NCBI RefSeq assembly: GCF_040126305.1
Contig: NZ_CP149510.1
Location: 3,483,001-3,547,000, forward strand
Source of the DNA: Pararhizobium sp. A13
GTDB lineage: Bacteria; Pseudomonadota; Alphaproteobacteria; Rhizobiales; Rhizobiaceae
Direction of reading: 5' to 3'
DNA length: 64,000 bases
Both the position numbers and the translations under genes were made by a program. Under the pieces are notes generated by a model that searched no databases, was not told the DNA's origin, and saw nothing but the letters and a program-made list of their open reading frames with translations. This document shows, piece after piece, positions 37,620-47,000 of this stretch (its first letter is position 1; each line of letters starts with the position of its first letter).

Positions 37620-38603
37620 CTAGGCTATACTGACGAGCAGAGCGACAAGCGCAGTCAATAGAACGAGCGCTGTGCAGGCGCCGTAGAATATGGAAACGCC
37701 GGTTTCCACATCACCGACCGTTGCAACTGCCCGACCGGCCCCATTGATCATGGGTTCATTGACAAGAGAACCGGAGTAGATCCGCGGGCCTGCCAATTGA
37801 ACGTCAAGCCCGCCCGCCATTGCCGCCTCCGGCCACCCCGAATTCGGCGAACGATGCAGGCCATGGTCACGCAGCGCCGTGCCGATGGCGTTGCTGGCAG
37901 CGCGGCGGCCGGTTGTGAAAAGGGCGCCGGCTGCGATCAACAGGATCGATAGGCGTGCCGCCGGAACATTGGCGAGATCGTCGAGGCGGGCGGAAGCCCA
38001 GCCGAAATGCAGATATTTCGGGCTCTTGTGGCCGATCATCGAATCGGCGGTGTTGAGCATCTTGTAGGCAAGAAGCCCCGGCAGGCCGAGAACGGCATAC
38101 CAGAAGGCGGGAGCGACGACGCCGTCGGAGAAATTTTCGGCCAGACTTTCGATCGCGGCACGGCCGACCGCCGGCTCGTCCAACGTTTCCGGATCCCGGC
38201 CGACAATCATCGAGACGGCCTTACGCCCACCTTCCAGACCGCCAGAGCGCAGTCCGGAGGCGACGCGGGAGACATGATCGGCAAGACTCTTCTGGGCGAG
38301 GAAGACGGCGACGACGATGGTTTCGAGAAGCAACCCAAGCAGACCGATTTGACCAAAGAGCCAATGCAGCAGCCAGCCGCAAACGAGGCTCCACGCCAAC
38401 AGCCCGGCGATGACAAGAACACCACTGACCTTCAGCGTCTCGTCACCCAGGCGCTTGCGATTGAAGCTGCGGTCACACCAGCCGATCATGGCGCCGAACA
38501 GCGCGACCGGATGTGGCAGTCGCCGCCAGAGCCAGTCCGGGTCTCCGACGATGCGATCGAGCACCAGGGCGGCGGCGAGGACAACGAGGATTTCGATCGA
38601 CAT
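37620..38603 (-). CDS. cobD: Adenosylcobinamide-phosphate synthase CobD (CbiB)
   Basis: This inner-membrane protein of 327 residues joins the aminopropanol arm to adenosylcobyric acid. Family motifs are ALVLDRIVGDPDWLWRRLPHPV near the start, ESLAENFSDGVVAPAFWY (~150) and YKMLNTADSMIGHKSPKYLHFGWASARLDDLAN. Several membrane segments are visible. It is the last gene of the cobEABCD operon, 12 bases after cobC. A 7-bp hairpin (37574-37591) lies past its stop. Confidence 0.93.
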   Translation of the reverse strand: MSIEILVVLAAALVLDRIVGDPDWLWRRLPHPVALFGAMIGWCDRSFNRKRLGDETLKVSGVLVIAGLLAWSLVCGWLLHWLFGQIGLLGLLLETIVVAVFLAQKSLADHVSRVASGLRSGGLEGGRKAVSMIVGRDPETLDEPAVGRAAIESLAENFSDGVVAPAFWYAVLGLPGLLAYKMLNTADSMIGHKSPKYLHFGWASARLDDLANVPAARLSILLIAAGALFTTGRRAASNAIGTALRDHGLHRSPNSGWPEAAMAGGLDVQLAGPRIYSGSLVNEPMINGAGRAVATVGDVETGVSIFYGACTALVLLTALVALLVSIA

Positions 38604-38615
38604 GCAGGGGTCCGT

Positions 38616-39620
38616 TCAGGCGAGGTCCGCGCGGCGCAAGGCCTCCGCCAAACGTGTATCGCCTGCAATATCCGGTGCAAGCCCAATCCTCAGCCACGAC
38701 GGCGCATAATCGAATTTTCTCGTCAGAATGTGAGCCCGGCACAGATGCGCGTGCAGACGCGCAGCCTGCTCAAGTTCCACCAGGGCGAAAAGCGGCGTGC
38801 CGCCGATGATCTTCAGCCCAATACTGCGCAAAACATCGTCAAGCGCTGACTTGCGCTCGGCGATGACGGATTGCACCGCATGCGGATCGCCGTTCATTGA
38901 TGCCGCGGCAATCACCAGCGCCGGCCCTGATACCGACCATGGTCCGAGCCATTCGCGAAACGCCGACAGCACCGGCTCACCGGCGATGACGAAGCCGAGC
39001 CGCAGGCCGGCCAGCCCGAAAAATTTGCCGAAAGACCGGAAGACGATCAGGTTGTCGTGCTCGGCGACAAAAGGCGCGACACTCAGATCAGGCTGCGTGT
39101 CGCCGAAGGCTTCGTCGACGAGCAGCGTGCCGCCGGCGGCCTTCATCCGCCGCGCCATCGCAATGATATCGTCCGGCCAATACGCGCGTCCCGTCGGATT
39201 GTTGGGATTGACCAGGATCGCCAGCCCGTGCTCCGGCGTCAGTTGATCCGACGCGGATATCTCATCGACGGCAGAACGGGCAGCAAGAAAGACGCGGGCA
39301 TATTCGCCGTAGGTCGGCGCGAAAATGGCGACGCGGCGGCCGGGCACGGCCAGACGCGACAGAAGCTGAATCACCGATTGCGTGCCGGGAACCGGAAGCG
39401 GCAGGATGGCGCCGCTGCGATAGTGGCGGGCGGCGGCGTTTCGCGCAGTATCGACCAGGTGACGATCCGGCAGCCGGTGCCACGCATTGACCGGAATATC
39501 CGGCAAGGAAACCGGATTGGGATTGATGCCGGTCGAAAGATCGAGCCAGTCCTTTGGCTCACCGCCGAACGCGCCTGCTGCTTCGGTCACCCCACCGCCG
39601 TGCAAGATCGGAGCGCTCAT
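38616..39620 (-). CDS. cobC: Threonine-phosphate decarboxylase-like aminotransferase CobC
   Basis: This PLP-dependent fold-type I enzyme of 334 residues makes the aminopropanol moiety for the corrin side chain. Conserved elements are DLSTGINPNPVSLPDIP, the cofactor-binding NPNNPTGRAY, the Schiff-base Lys in FRSFGKFFGLAGLRLGF and the final Arg in APSWLRIGLAP. Its start overlaps the cobB stop by 4 bases. Confidence 0.92.
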   Translation of the reverse strand: MSAPILHGGGVTEAAGAFGGEPKDWLDLSTGINPNPVSLPDIPVNAWHRLPDRHLVDTARNAAARHYRSGAILPLPVPGTQSVIQLLSRLAVPGRRVAIFAPTYGEYARVFLAARSAVDEISASDQLTPEHGLAILVNPNNPTGRAYWPDDIIAMARRMKAAGGTLLVDEAFGDTQPDLSVAPFVAEHDNLIVFRSFGKFFGLAGLRLGFVIAGEPVLSAFREWLGPWSVSGPALVIAAASMNGDPHAVQSVIAERKSALDDVLRSIGLKIIGGTPLFALVELEQAARLHAHLCRAHILTRKFDYAPSWLRIGLAPDIAGDTRLAEALRRADLA

Positions 39621-40921
39621 GAGACCTGCGCCATATCGATGATGTGCATGAAGGATCCAGCCACCTGGTCACGTCGCAAGCCGGCCGACCCAAGCTGAAT
39701 GCCGGTCGCATCGCTCGTGTCGAACAAACGGTCGGCATCGCCTTCGGACAGGATCGACGCATAGTGAAATTCATGCGCCATCAGCGGACCGTCAAAGAAA
39801 CTGGTGTCGAGCGGCCTCACTCGCCGGTAACCCAAATGCCGCTTGCGTTCGGTAAAGCTGGTGGAGAGCGGCAGGAAACCAAGCATGTCGTAGCGTACGC
39901 CATCCGCTGCCACAAGCCCGTCGCCAAGCACCATGTAGCCGCCGCACTCCCCGAATATTAAGGCGCCACGGTCGCGTGCCCGTGCCATGCCCGATTTGAA
40001 TTGCGCGGCATTCGCCAATATCCCGGCGTGAAGCTCCGGATAGCCGCCCGGAAGATACACCGCATCGGCGTCGGCGGAGGGCGCCTCGTCCGCGAGCGGC
40101 GAAAAGAACGACAATTCGGCACCGGCCTTGCGCCAGCCGGACAAAAGATGCTCGTAACAGAACGCGAAAGCGATATCGCGGGCGATTGCGATTTTCTGAC
40201 CAAGCGGTTTCAGCGGCAGGACATCCGTCTTCAAGCGATGCGGCAATCCGGATCCCGCGGCAGATAGAACGGCATCCAGATCGCAGCCCCGTTCGACAAA
40301 TATCGCCGCCCGTTCGATGAATGCGTCCAGCTCGCCATGCTCTCCGGCCTGCACGAGGCCAAGATGACGCTCGGGCAGTTTCAGGGCATCGTTCTGCCGA
40401 AGCACGCCGAAAACCGGCATGCCGATCATCTCTAGCGCATCGCGCAGCATCCTTTCGTGGCGATCGCTGCCGACCTTGTTGAGGATGACTCCCGAAACAT
40501 GAACGTCGTCGCGATGGCCAGCATAACCACGCACCAGAGCGGCAACCGAATGCGCCATGCGAGCGCAATCGACGACGAGGATGACGGGTAATTCGAGCAG
40601 GGCCGCGAGATCAGCCGGCGATCCGGTTCCATCGGCCGCCGCATCATAGAGGCCCATCATTGCCTCGATGATCAGCGCTTCGCCATTGACAGTCGCCATG
40701 TCCGCATTGGCACGAAGCAGATCCGGCCGCATGGCCCAGGGATCGTAGTTGAGGCAGGCTCTGCCGCTTGCTGCGGTGTGAAAAGCCGGATCGATATAAT
40801 CCGGTCCCGCCTTGCCCGGCGCCGAAGCGATGCCCCGGTTACGCAGGGCGCGCATCAGTCCGAGCGTAACCGTCGTCTTTCCGGAACCGGAGGACGGTGC
40901 CGCAATCAAGAGGCCTGTCAT
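39617..40921 (-). CDS. cobB: Hydrogenobyrinic acid a,c-diamide synthase CobB
   Basis: This glutamine-dependent, ATP-using amidotransferase has 434 residues. The N-terminal P-loop domain starts with LLIAAPSSGSGKTTVTLGLMRAL. The C-terminal glutaminase domain has its Cys in IFGECGGYMVLGDG and an His in MAHEFHYA. It amidates the a and c side chains before cobalt insertion in the aerobic pathway. It overlaps cobA and cobC by 4 bases each. Confidence 0.93.
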   Translation of the reverse strand: MTGLLIAAPSSGSGKTTVTLGLMRALRNRGIASAPGKAGPDYIDPAFHTAASGRACLNYDPWAMRPDLLRANADMATVNGEALIIEAMMGLYDAAADGTGSPADLAALLELPVILVVDCARMAHSVAALVRGYAGHRDDVHVSGVILNKVGSDRHERMLRDALEMIGMPVFGVLRQNDALKLPERHLGLVQAGEHGELDAFIERAAIFVERGCDLDAVLSAAGSGLPHRLKTDVLPLKPLGQKIAIARDIAFAFCYEHLLSGWRKAGAELSFFSPLADEAPSADADAVYLPGGYPELHAGILANAAQFKSGMARARDRGALIFGECGGYMVLGDGLVAADGVRYDMLGFLPLSTSFTERKRHLGYRRVRPLDTSFFDGPLMAHEFHYASILSEGDADRLFDTSDATGIQLGSAGLRRDQVAGSFMHIIDMAQVS

Positions 40922-41760
40922 GCCGGGTCCTTGAAGGCGCGGCTCGACAACGGATCAGCATTGAGAACACGACCTTCAAGGGCCCCCAGCCAATCGAGCG
41001 CGGAGCGCAGGCGCACGACTTCGCCGACGACGACGATGGCCGGCGGCTCGACCCCAGCGGCGGCGACATCCGCCTCGGCGTGCGCTAGCGTCGTTTCCAG
41101 CACGGTCTGCTCAGGCGTCGCAGCGTTGCAGACGAAGGCAACCGGCTCCTTCGGCGAGCGGCCGGCGGAGATCAGGTTGGCCGTGATCTGGCCGATATGC
41201 TTCATCGCCATGTACATGACGATGACCGGCGATCCCTTGGCAATGCCCTCCCAGTTGATGCGGTCGGGAACGACGCCGGATGAATCATGGCCGGTCAAGA
41301 AGGTCACGGCGTGATTGACCTCGCGGTGCGTGACCGGAATGCCGGCATAGGCAAGCCCGCCGATACCGGCCGTGATACCCGGTACGATGCGGAACGGGAT
41401 GCCGTGTTCGACCAGCGTCAGAGCCTCCTCGCCGCCACGACCGAAGACGAAGGGATCGCCGCCCTTCAGCCGCAGAACCCGCTTGCCCTGGCGCGCCAGT
41501 TCGACCAGACGCAGGGAAATGTCCCGCTGCTTCGGCGACGGCTTGCCACCGCGCTTGCCCGCAAACTCCAGCACCGCGCCGGTCTTTGCCATCGCCAGGC
41601 AATCGGAATTGACCAGCGCATCGTGGACGATGACGTCAGCCTGGCGAAGAGCGTTGACCGCATGCAAAGTCAGAAGGCCGGGATCGCCCGGACCTGCGCC
41701 GACGAGCCAGACAGAGCCCGGCGCAAGCTCGGGCAGACCGGAAAACAGCGCTTCCGTCAT
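40918..41760 (-). CDS. cobA: Uroporphyrinogen-III C-methyltransferase CobA
   Basis: This is the SAM-dependent enzyme (SUMT) that makes precorrin-2, 280 residues. The signatures VWLVGAGPGDPGLLT and VLRLKGGDPFVFGRGGEE are intact, with GITAGIGGLAYAGIPVTHRE downstream. It has no fused siroheme or synthase domain. It starts at ATG 41760, overlapping the cobE stop by 4 bases. Confidence 0.95.
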   Translation of the reverse strand: MTEALFSGLPELAPGSVWLVGAGPGDPGLLTLHAVNALRQADVIVHDALVNSDCLAMAKTGAVLEFAGKRGGKPSPKQRDISLRLVELARQGKRVLRLKGGDPFVFGRGGEEALTLVEHGIPFRIVPGITAGIGGLAYAGIPVTHREVNHAVTFLTGHDSSGVVPDRINWEGIAKGSPVIVMYMAMKHIGQITANLISAGRSPKEPVAFVCNAATPEQTVLETTLAHAEADVAAAGVEPPAIVVVGEVVRLRSALDWLGALEGRVLNADPLSSRAFKDPA

Positions 41761-42272
41761 GACGCCATCTCCGCTGCGGCACGCGTCGTCCACGCTGAAT
41801 CAGAGTGTAACGATGCCGAACTGTTTTGTTCGCAATTCGCGACAACATCCTCAATCGATTCGATAAATACACCGCCGGCGATCGCTGCCGTTGCATGGGC
41901 GGACTTGATCTTCGGCACGATCAGAGCGCTCGACTGTCCGGCTGCAGCCAACGCCGCTGCTTCCGCTACGCCATGGCAACCGGTGAGCGCGAAGACGATT
42001 TCGGAGCGATTTTTCAGCCGCGCGGTTTCGGCTTCCAGCGTCTCGGCGTCGAAGACCCGGAACGGCACACAGAAATGCGCAGCGGCAGCGATCATCGCCG
42101 GTTCGGCCGCGCGGGCATCAAGCGACGCAACACAGGCGAGCGCGCGGCGATCAACCTTGGCGGCCGTCAACGCTTCTTCCGCCAGCCGGATCAGTTCGTC
42201 CGTGGGCGTACCACGCTCGCAGCCAAGGCCGAGAACGAAAGGCGTGGCCTGATTGCCGGTATTCACGTACAT
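41757..42272 (-). CDS. cobE: Cobalamin biosynthesis protein CobE (CbiG C-terminal-like)
   Basis: This 171-residue protein has the CbiG_C fold: FVLGLGCERGTPTDELIRLAEEAL at the start, ACVASLDARAAEPAMIAAAA in the middle, and EIVFALTGCHGVAEAAALAAAG near the end. Its exact role is unsettled in aerobic bacteria; it is usually linked to handling of precorrin intermediates. I chose ATG 42272 (MYVNTGNQ). The frame continues upstream, but that part is a GC-rich hairpin leader whose 3' arm contains the only good ribosome-binding site. Confidence 0.88.
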   Translation of the reverse strand: MYVNTGNQATPFVLGLGCERGTPTDELIRLAEEALTAAKVDRRALACVASLDARAAEPAMIAAAAHFCVPFRVFDAETLEAETARLKNRSEIVFALTGCHGVAEAAALAAAGQSSALIVPKIKSAHATAAIAGGVFIESIEDVVANCEQNSSASLHSDSAWTTRAAAEMAS

Positions 42273-42275
42273 TCG

Positions 42276-42319
42276 AAAAAGAGGCCTCCCACGCCGCATG
42301 ATCACGATGCGCGGGCCTC
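42276..42319 (-). terminator. Terminator-like hairpin containing the cobE ribosome-binding site
   Basis: On the minus strand, GAGGCC pairs with GGCCTC as outer arms and CGCAT with ATGCG inside, followed immediately by TTTTT. The run ends 4 bases before the cobE ATG. The GGAGG at 42285-42289 lies in the 3' arm. The hairpin could stop transcription or hide the ribosome-binding site. Confidence 0.6.
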
Positions 42320-42540
42320 GACGCCGCAAAGCCTCGAAGCGGTCTGGACAGCACCGGATGAAGCCCCCTGGATGGGTCGGCCGCACCGGACGCTCTTTCA
42401 GCCCACCACGATGGGCACCGTCGCACGTCCTTCCTTTCTACCGAACAGCACCCGGTCGGTCAAACCGGATTGCGTCATTCGACCCGCAGGCAACGCCACG
42501 ATGCGGAATGTTCAGCCTAGTTCGGGAGCAACAAGCAACC
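42320..42540 (-). promoter_or_regulatory. Structured cobE leader, candidate regulatory RNA
   Basis: This minus-strand leader between cobE and the divergent TauE/SafE gene is GC-rich and has no B12 box. It does have segments reminiscent of the cobalamin aptamer core: GAAAGAG, then CCGGTG, then TCCGGTGCTGTCC (minus-strand order, about 42340-42400). Together with the terminator-like hairpin next to the start codon, this suggests a leader-controlled operon. Identity as a cobalamin riboswitch variant is only a hypothesis. Confidence 0.4.
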
Positions 42541-42606
42541 TGTCTTTGCTTTTCCGGGCAACCTCTGACAAACAGGGCTGAATTCCCTGCCTTTCGCGAG
42601 TCTCCG

Positions 42607-43392
42607 TTGCACGATCTTGCCCTCCAACTCCTCGCCTTGCTGTTTGCCGCTGCTTTCCTTGCCGGGTTCATCGACTCGATCGCCGGCGGCGGCGGCATGA
42701 TCACCATCCCGGCAATGCTGCTCGCCGGCATTCCGCCGCTCGAAACGCTCGGAACCAACAAGCTGCAGTCGCTGTTCGGCTCGGGCTCGGCAAGCCTTGC
42801 CTATGCCCGGCATGGTCACGTGAGCCTTCGCGAACAGCTGCCGATGGCCGCAATGTCGGCACTGGGGGCGGCGCTCGGAGCCATCCTGGCGACGGTGGTG
42901 CCGGGCGATGTGCTGAAGGCCGTCCTACCCTTCCTCTTGGTGGCGATCGCGCTCTATTTCGCCGTCAAGCCGAGCCTCGGCGATGCAGACAAGGCACAGA
43001 GGATGACGCCCTTCCTGTTTTCGCTGACGCTGGTGCCGATGATCGGCTTCTACGACGGTGTTTTCGGTCCGGGCACCGGCTCGTTCTTCATGCTCGCCTT
43101 CATTGCCCTTGCCGGCTTTGGCGTCCTGAAGGCAACCGCCCACACGAAGTTCCTCAACTTCGGCTCCAATAGCGGCGCCTTCATCGTCTTTCTGCTCTAC
43201 GGCGTGGTCCTCTGGAAAGTCGGCCTCTTGATGGGCGCCGGCCAGTTCGCCGGCGCGCAGGTCGGTTCGCGTTTCGCCATGAAGAACGGCGCGAAGATCA
43301 TCAAGCCGCTCCTGGTTGTCACCTGCATCGCTCTGGCGATCAGGCTTCTGGCCGATCCAGCCCATCCGGTCCGGATCTGGCTTGGTTGGTAG
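42607..43392 (+). CDS. TauE/SafE (TSUP) family membrane permease
   Basis: This 261-residue inner-membrane protein has about eight hydrophobic segments and the two TSUP repeats. The first is FLAGFIDSIAGGGGMITIPAMLLAGIPPLETLGTNKLQSLFGSGSA; the second is FYDGVFGPGTGSFFMLAFIALAGFGVLKATAHTKFLNFGSN. The family exports sulfite or sulfonates, or transports unknown ions. I chose TTG 42607, matching the usual N-terminus (M-HDLALQLL), because the longer frame covers the cobE leader. Its position between two cobalamin operons could hint at a linked substrate, but nothing in the sequence shows this. Confidence 0.82.
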   Translation: MHDLALQLLALLFAAAFLAGFIDSIAGGGGMITIPAMLLAGIPPLETLGTNKLQSLFGSGSASLAYARHGHVSLREQLPMAAMSALGAALGAILATVVPGDVLKAVLPFLLVAIALYFAVKPSLGDADKAQRMTPFLFSLTLVPMIGFYDGVFGPGTGSFFMLAFIALAGFGVLKATAHTKFLNFGSNSGAFIVFLLYGVVLWKVGLLMGAGQFAGAQVGSRFAMKNGAKIIKPLLVVTCIALAIRLLADPAHPVRIWLGW

Positions 43393-43404
43393 CCGCAGAG
43401 GCGG

Positions 43405-44049
43405 TCAGTATTCGACCCCGACCTGAGCCTTGATGCCGGAGCGGAAGGGGTGCTTGATCAGTTCCATTTCGGTGACGAGATCGGCCGCCTCGATCAGCTC
43501 TTCCTTGGCATTGCGGCCGGTTAGAACGACATGGGTCATGTGCGGCTTTTCTTCCTTCAGAAATCGTACGACTTCCGCGACATCGATGTAGTCATAGCGA
43601 AGGGCGATATTGATCTCGTCGAGCAGGACCATGGAATTGCGCTCGTCGCGGATCAGTTCCTTGGCCTTCTCCCAGGCCTTCTCAGCCATGGCAACGTCGC
43701 GGGCGCGGTCCTGAGTTTCCCAGGTAAAGCCCTCGCCAAGGGTATAGAACTGGCAGAGATCACCAAAGTGCTTTTCGATCAGATTGCGCTCGCCCGTCTC
43801 CCAGGCGCCCTTGATGAATTGGACGACCGCAGACGGCATGCCATGGGCGATGTGGCGGAAAATCATGCCGAAGCCGGCCGTCGATTTGCCCTTGCCCTTG
43901 CCGGTATTGACGATGATCAGGCCCTTCTGATCGGTCTTGGTCGCCATGATCTTTTCGCGCGCGGTCTTCTTCTTCACCATTTTCATGGCATGGCGCGCCT
44001 CGTCATTGACGGAACCCGTCTCGGTCGCTGGCAGATCGTCTTCACTCAT
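43405..44049 (-). CDS. cobO: Cob(I)yrinic acid a,c-diamide adenosyltransferase CobO
   Basis: This ATP:corrinoid adenosyltransferase (CobA/BtuR type) has 214 residues. It has the P-loop GLIIVNTGKGKGKSTAGFGMIFRHIAHG and the family motifs VQFIKGAWETGER, VLLDEINIALRY and VVLTGRNAKEELIEAADLVTEM. The lysine-rich N-terminal ~35 residues are disordered-looking. It is the last gene of the cobPWNO operon, 45 bases after cobN. Confidence 0.93.
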   Translation of the reverse strand: MSEDDLPATETGSVNDEARHAMKMVKKKTAREKIMATKTDQKGLIIVNTGKGKGKSTAGFGMIFRHIAHGMPSAVVQFIKGAWETGERNLIEKHFGDLCQFYTLGEGFTWETQDRARDVAMAEKAWEKAKELIRDERNSMVLLDEINIALRYDYIDVAEVVRFLKEEKPHMTHVVLTGRNAKEELIEAADLVTEMELIKHPFRSGIKAQVGVEY

Positions 44050-44094
44050 GATGTGTCCTCTCAGAATTTGATTGTTTTGGGCTCGCGTATCGGC

Positions 44095-47000
44095 CTACTC
44101 CGCAGCCGCTGAGCGACCCTGCAGTTCGAAACGCGCCGAATTGGAACGCGGCGACCACAGGCCGCGGTCGATCGCCTCCAGCAGTTTGTCGGTCATCTCG
44201 CGCAACGCCGCCGGGTTCTTGTCTTCCATGAACTCGCGGACGCGTTCATCCATGACATAAGCCTGGTAGACCGCCTCGAAATGGTGGCTGCGCACGGCCC
44301 CGGTCGTTGCCGCGAAGGCGAACATGTAGTCGACTGTCGCAGCAATCTCGAAAGCACCCTTGTAGCCGTGACGCATGACCCCCTCGATCCATTTCGGATT
44401 GACGACGCGGCCACGCACCACCCTGCCGATCTCTTCCTCCAGCGAGCGGATCACCGGCTTTTCCGGGCGGGAATGATCGTTGTGGTAGATCGACGGACGC
44501 GTGCCCGACATCTGCTCCACCGCAAGGCTCATGCCGCCTTCGAACTGGTAATAGTCGTCGCTGTCGAGCAGGTCATGCTCGCGATTGTCCTGGTTCTGCA
44601 CCACGGCCTCGACCGTCTTGAGCCGTGCCTCCAGAAGCCCGCGTTCCGCCTTGCCGTCCTCGCCGGCACCATAGGCATAGCTTCCCCAGGTGAGATAGGC
44701 GTCGGCCAAATCGGCGCGGTTTTCCCAGCCCTTTTCATCCATCAAGGCCTGCAGCCCTGCGCCATAGGCACCGGGCTTGGCGCCGAACACGCGGTAGGAA
44801 GCGCGCCGCGCGGCCTCTTTCGGCGTAACGCCGGCCGCTTCAAGACGCCCGGTTTCCGCCCGCATCCGTGCCGCGATCATATTGTCGGCATCGTCTTCCT
44901 CAAGCGCGCCGATGGCCCGGATCGCGTTGTCGAACAGGGCGATCTGATCGGGGAACGCATCGCGGAAGAAGCCGGAGATACGCAGGGTCACGTCGACGCG
45001 CGGACGCCCCAGCACCGCAAGCGGCACGATCTCATAGCCCGTCACTCGTCGGGACATCATGTCCCAGGTCGGCTTTGCGCCGATCAGGGCCAAGCCTTGC
45101 GCGATATCGTCGCCGCCGGTGCGCATGTTCGACGTGCCCCAGGCCGTCAGCCCGAAGGAGGTCGGCCACTCGCCGTGGTCCTGCAGGTAGCGGCGAATCA
45201 GCAATTCGGCCGATTTCTTGCCGAGCTCGAAGGCCGCCGGCGTCGGCACGGCGCGGCAGTCGACCGAATAGAAATTGCGCCCCGTCGGCAATACATCCGG
45301 ACGCCCGCGTGTCGGCGCGCCGGACGGGCCTGGCGACACGAAGCGGCCGTCGAGGCCGGTCATCAGCGCTGCAATTTCGGCAGGACCGGATTGGGCGATC
45401 GAGGGTTTTAGGCGGGTTTCGACCTCGCGAAGGACCGCTTGGGTTGCGGCCCAGCCTTCGGGACAAGCCATCTCACCGGAGACGAATTTCGCGGCCAGAA
45501 CCTCGATACGCTCGACAGCATCGCCCGCAGTGCGCCAGGGCACTTCGGTGAGATCAATCAAGATGGCGGGCTTGGGGCCGTGCCACGGGTCGGAAAGCAC
45601 GCAATCGAGCGGGTCGAATGCCTGCCCCACGTTGATCTCCCCCCTTGAGGGCGAGATGTCGGCCCGGCCGACAGAGGGGGGTAACGCTCGCTCGGAATGG
45701 GCGGAAAGCTCACCCCCCTCTGTCCTGTCGGACATCTCCCCCTCAAGGGGGGAGATCGGTGCGGCGCGTCCCAGTTGCGCATCCTTCGCTATCGCCCGTT
45801 GCAGGCTCTGATCGCCGCCCTCGCCCTGCCCACGCGGCACCCTCGCAAGAGCCACAGTCAGATCGGTCAGCAGCCGCCCTTCCGGCGCAACGCCAAAGAT
45901 ATGCAACCCGTCGCGGATCTGCAGTTCCTTAAGATCGCAGAGATAGGCGTCGAGCTTTTCAAGGGCCTTGTCCTCGGCGTCAGTCCGGTCAATGCCGGCG
46001 TCGTGGTCAAGGCCGATATCGCGGACGAGATCGAGTATCTGCTTGCTCAGCAATCTGAGACGCCGCGGATCGCCGCCAGCTGCGTCGTAATATTCGTCGA
46101 CCAGCGCCTCGAGATCCTTGAGCGGCCCATAGGATTCGGCGCGGGTGAGCGGCGGCGTCAGGTGGTCGATGATCACGGCGCTGGTGCGGCGCTTCGCCTG
46201 CGTACCCTCGCCCGGATCATTGACGATGAACGGATAGAGATGCGGCATCGGCCCGAAGACGGCCTCGGGATAGCATGTCTCGGACAGCGCCAGCGCCTTG
46301 CCGGGCAGCCATTCGAGATTGCCGTGCTTGCCCATATGGATTACTGCGTGGGCGCCGTATTCCAGCCGCAGGAAAGCATAGAAGGCGAGATAGCCGTGCG
46401 GCGGCACGAGGTCCTGCGAATGGTAGGTTTCCTTCGGATCGATATTGTAGCCGCGCGCCGGCTGGATGCCGACCAGGGTCTCGCCGAACCGGGCGAGCGG
46501 CAGGGCGAACCGGCCACCGCGGAAGAACGGATCGGCCTCGGGCCTGCCCCATCGATCGACAACCTGATTCTGAATCTGAACCGGAAGAGACGCGAAGAAG
46601 GCATTGTATTGACTCAGGGAAAGCATTTCGCGGATTTCGCAATCCGAGCGCAGCGAGTTGGTCGGGCCTTCCATCAGATGCCGGATTAGCGCATCTCCGT
46701 CCTTGGGGATACCGTCGATCTCGTAGCCACCGGCGGCCATGGCCTTCATCACTTCGATCGTCCCGGCCGGCGTATCCAATCCAACACCGTTGCCGAGCCG
46801 CCCGTCACGGTTCGGGTAGTTCGACATGATGATCGCCACGCGCCGCTCATCTGGTGTCGCGCCGCGTAGCTGCGCCCAGTTGGCGGCCAGTTTCGCGGCA
46901 AAGGCTACGCGGTCTTCGAGAGGCTCGTGACCAACGATATTGGCCTCCACATCCGGATCGTAGACGGCGGCGGCCTTGAACGAGACCGCGCGCGACAGGA

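Noticed and set aside
42320..42386. Extension of the cobE frame upstream of 42272
   Set aside because: It translates the hairpin leader into an Arg-rich peptide, and family members begin near MYVN...; the frame is open only by chance.
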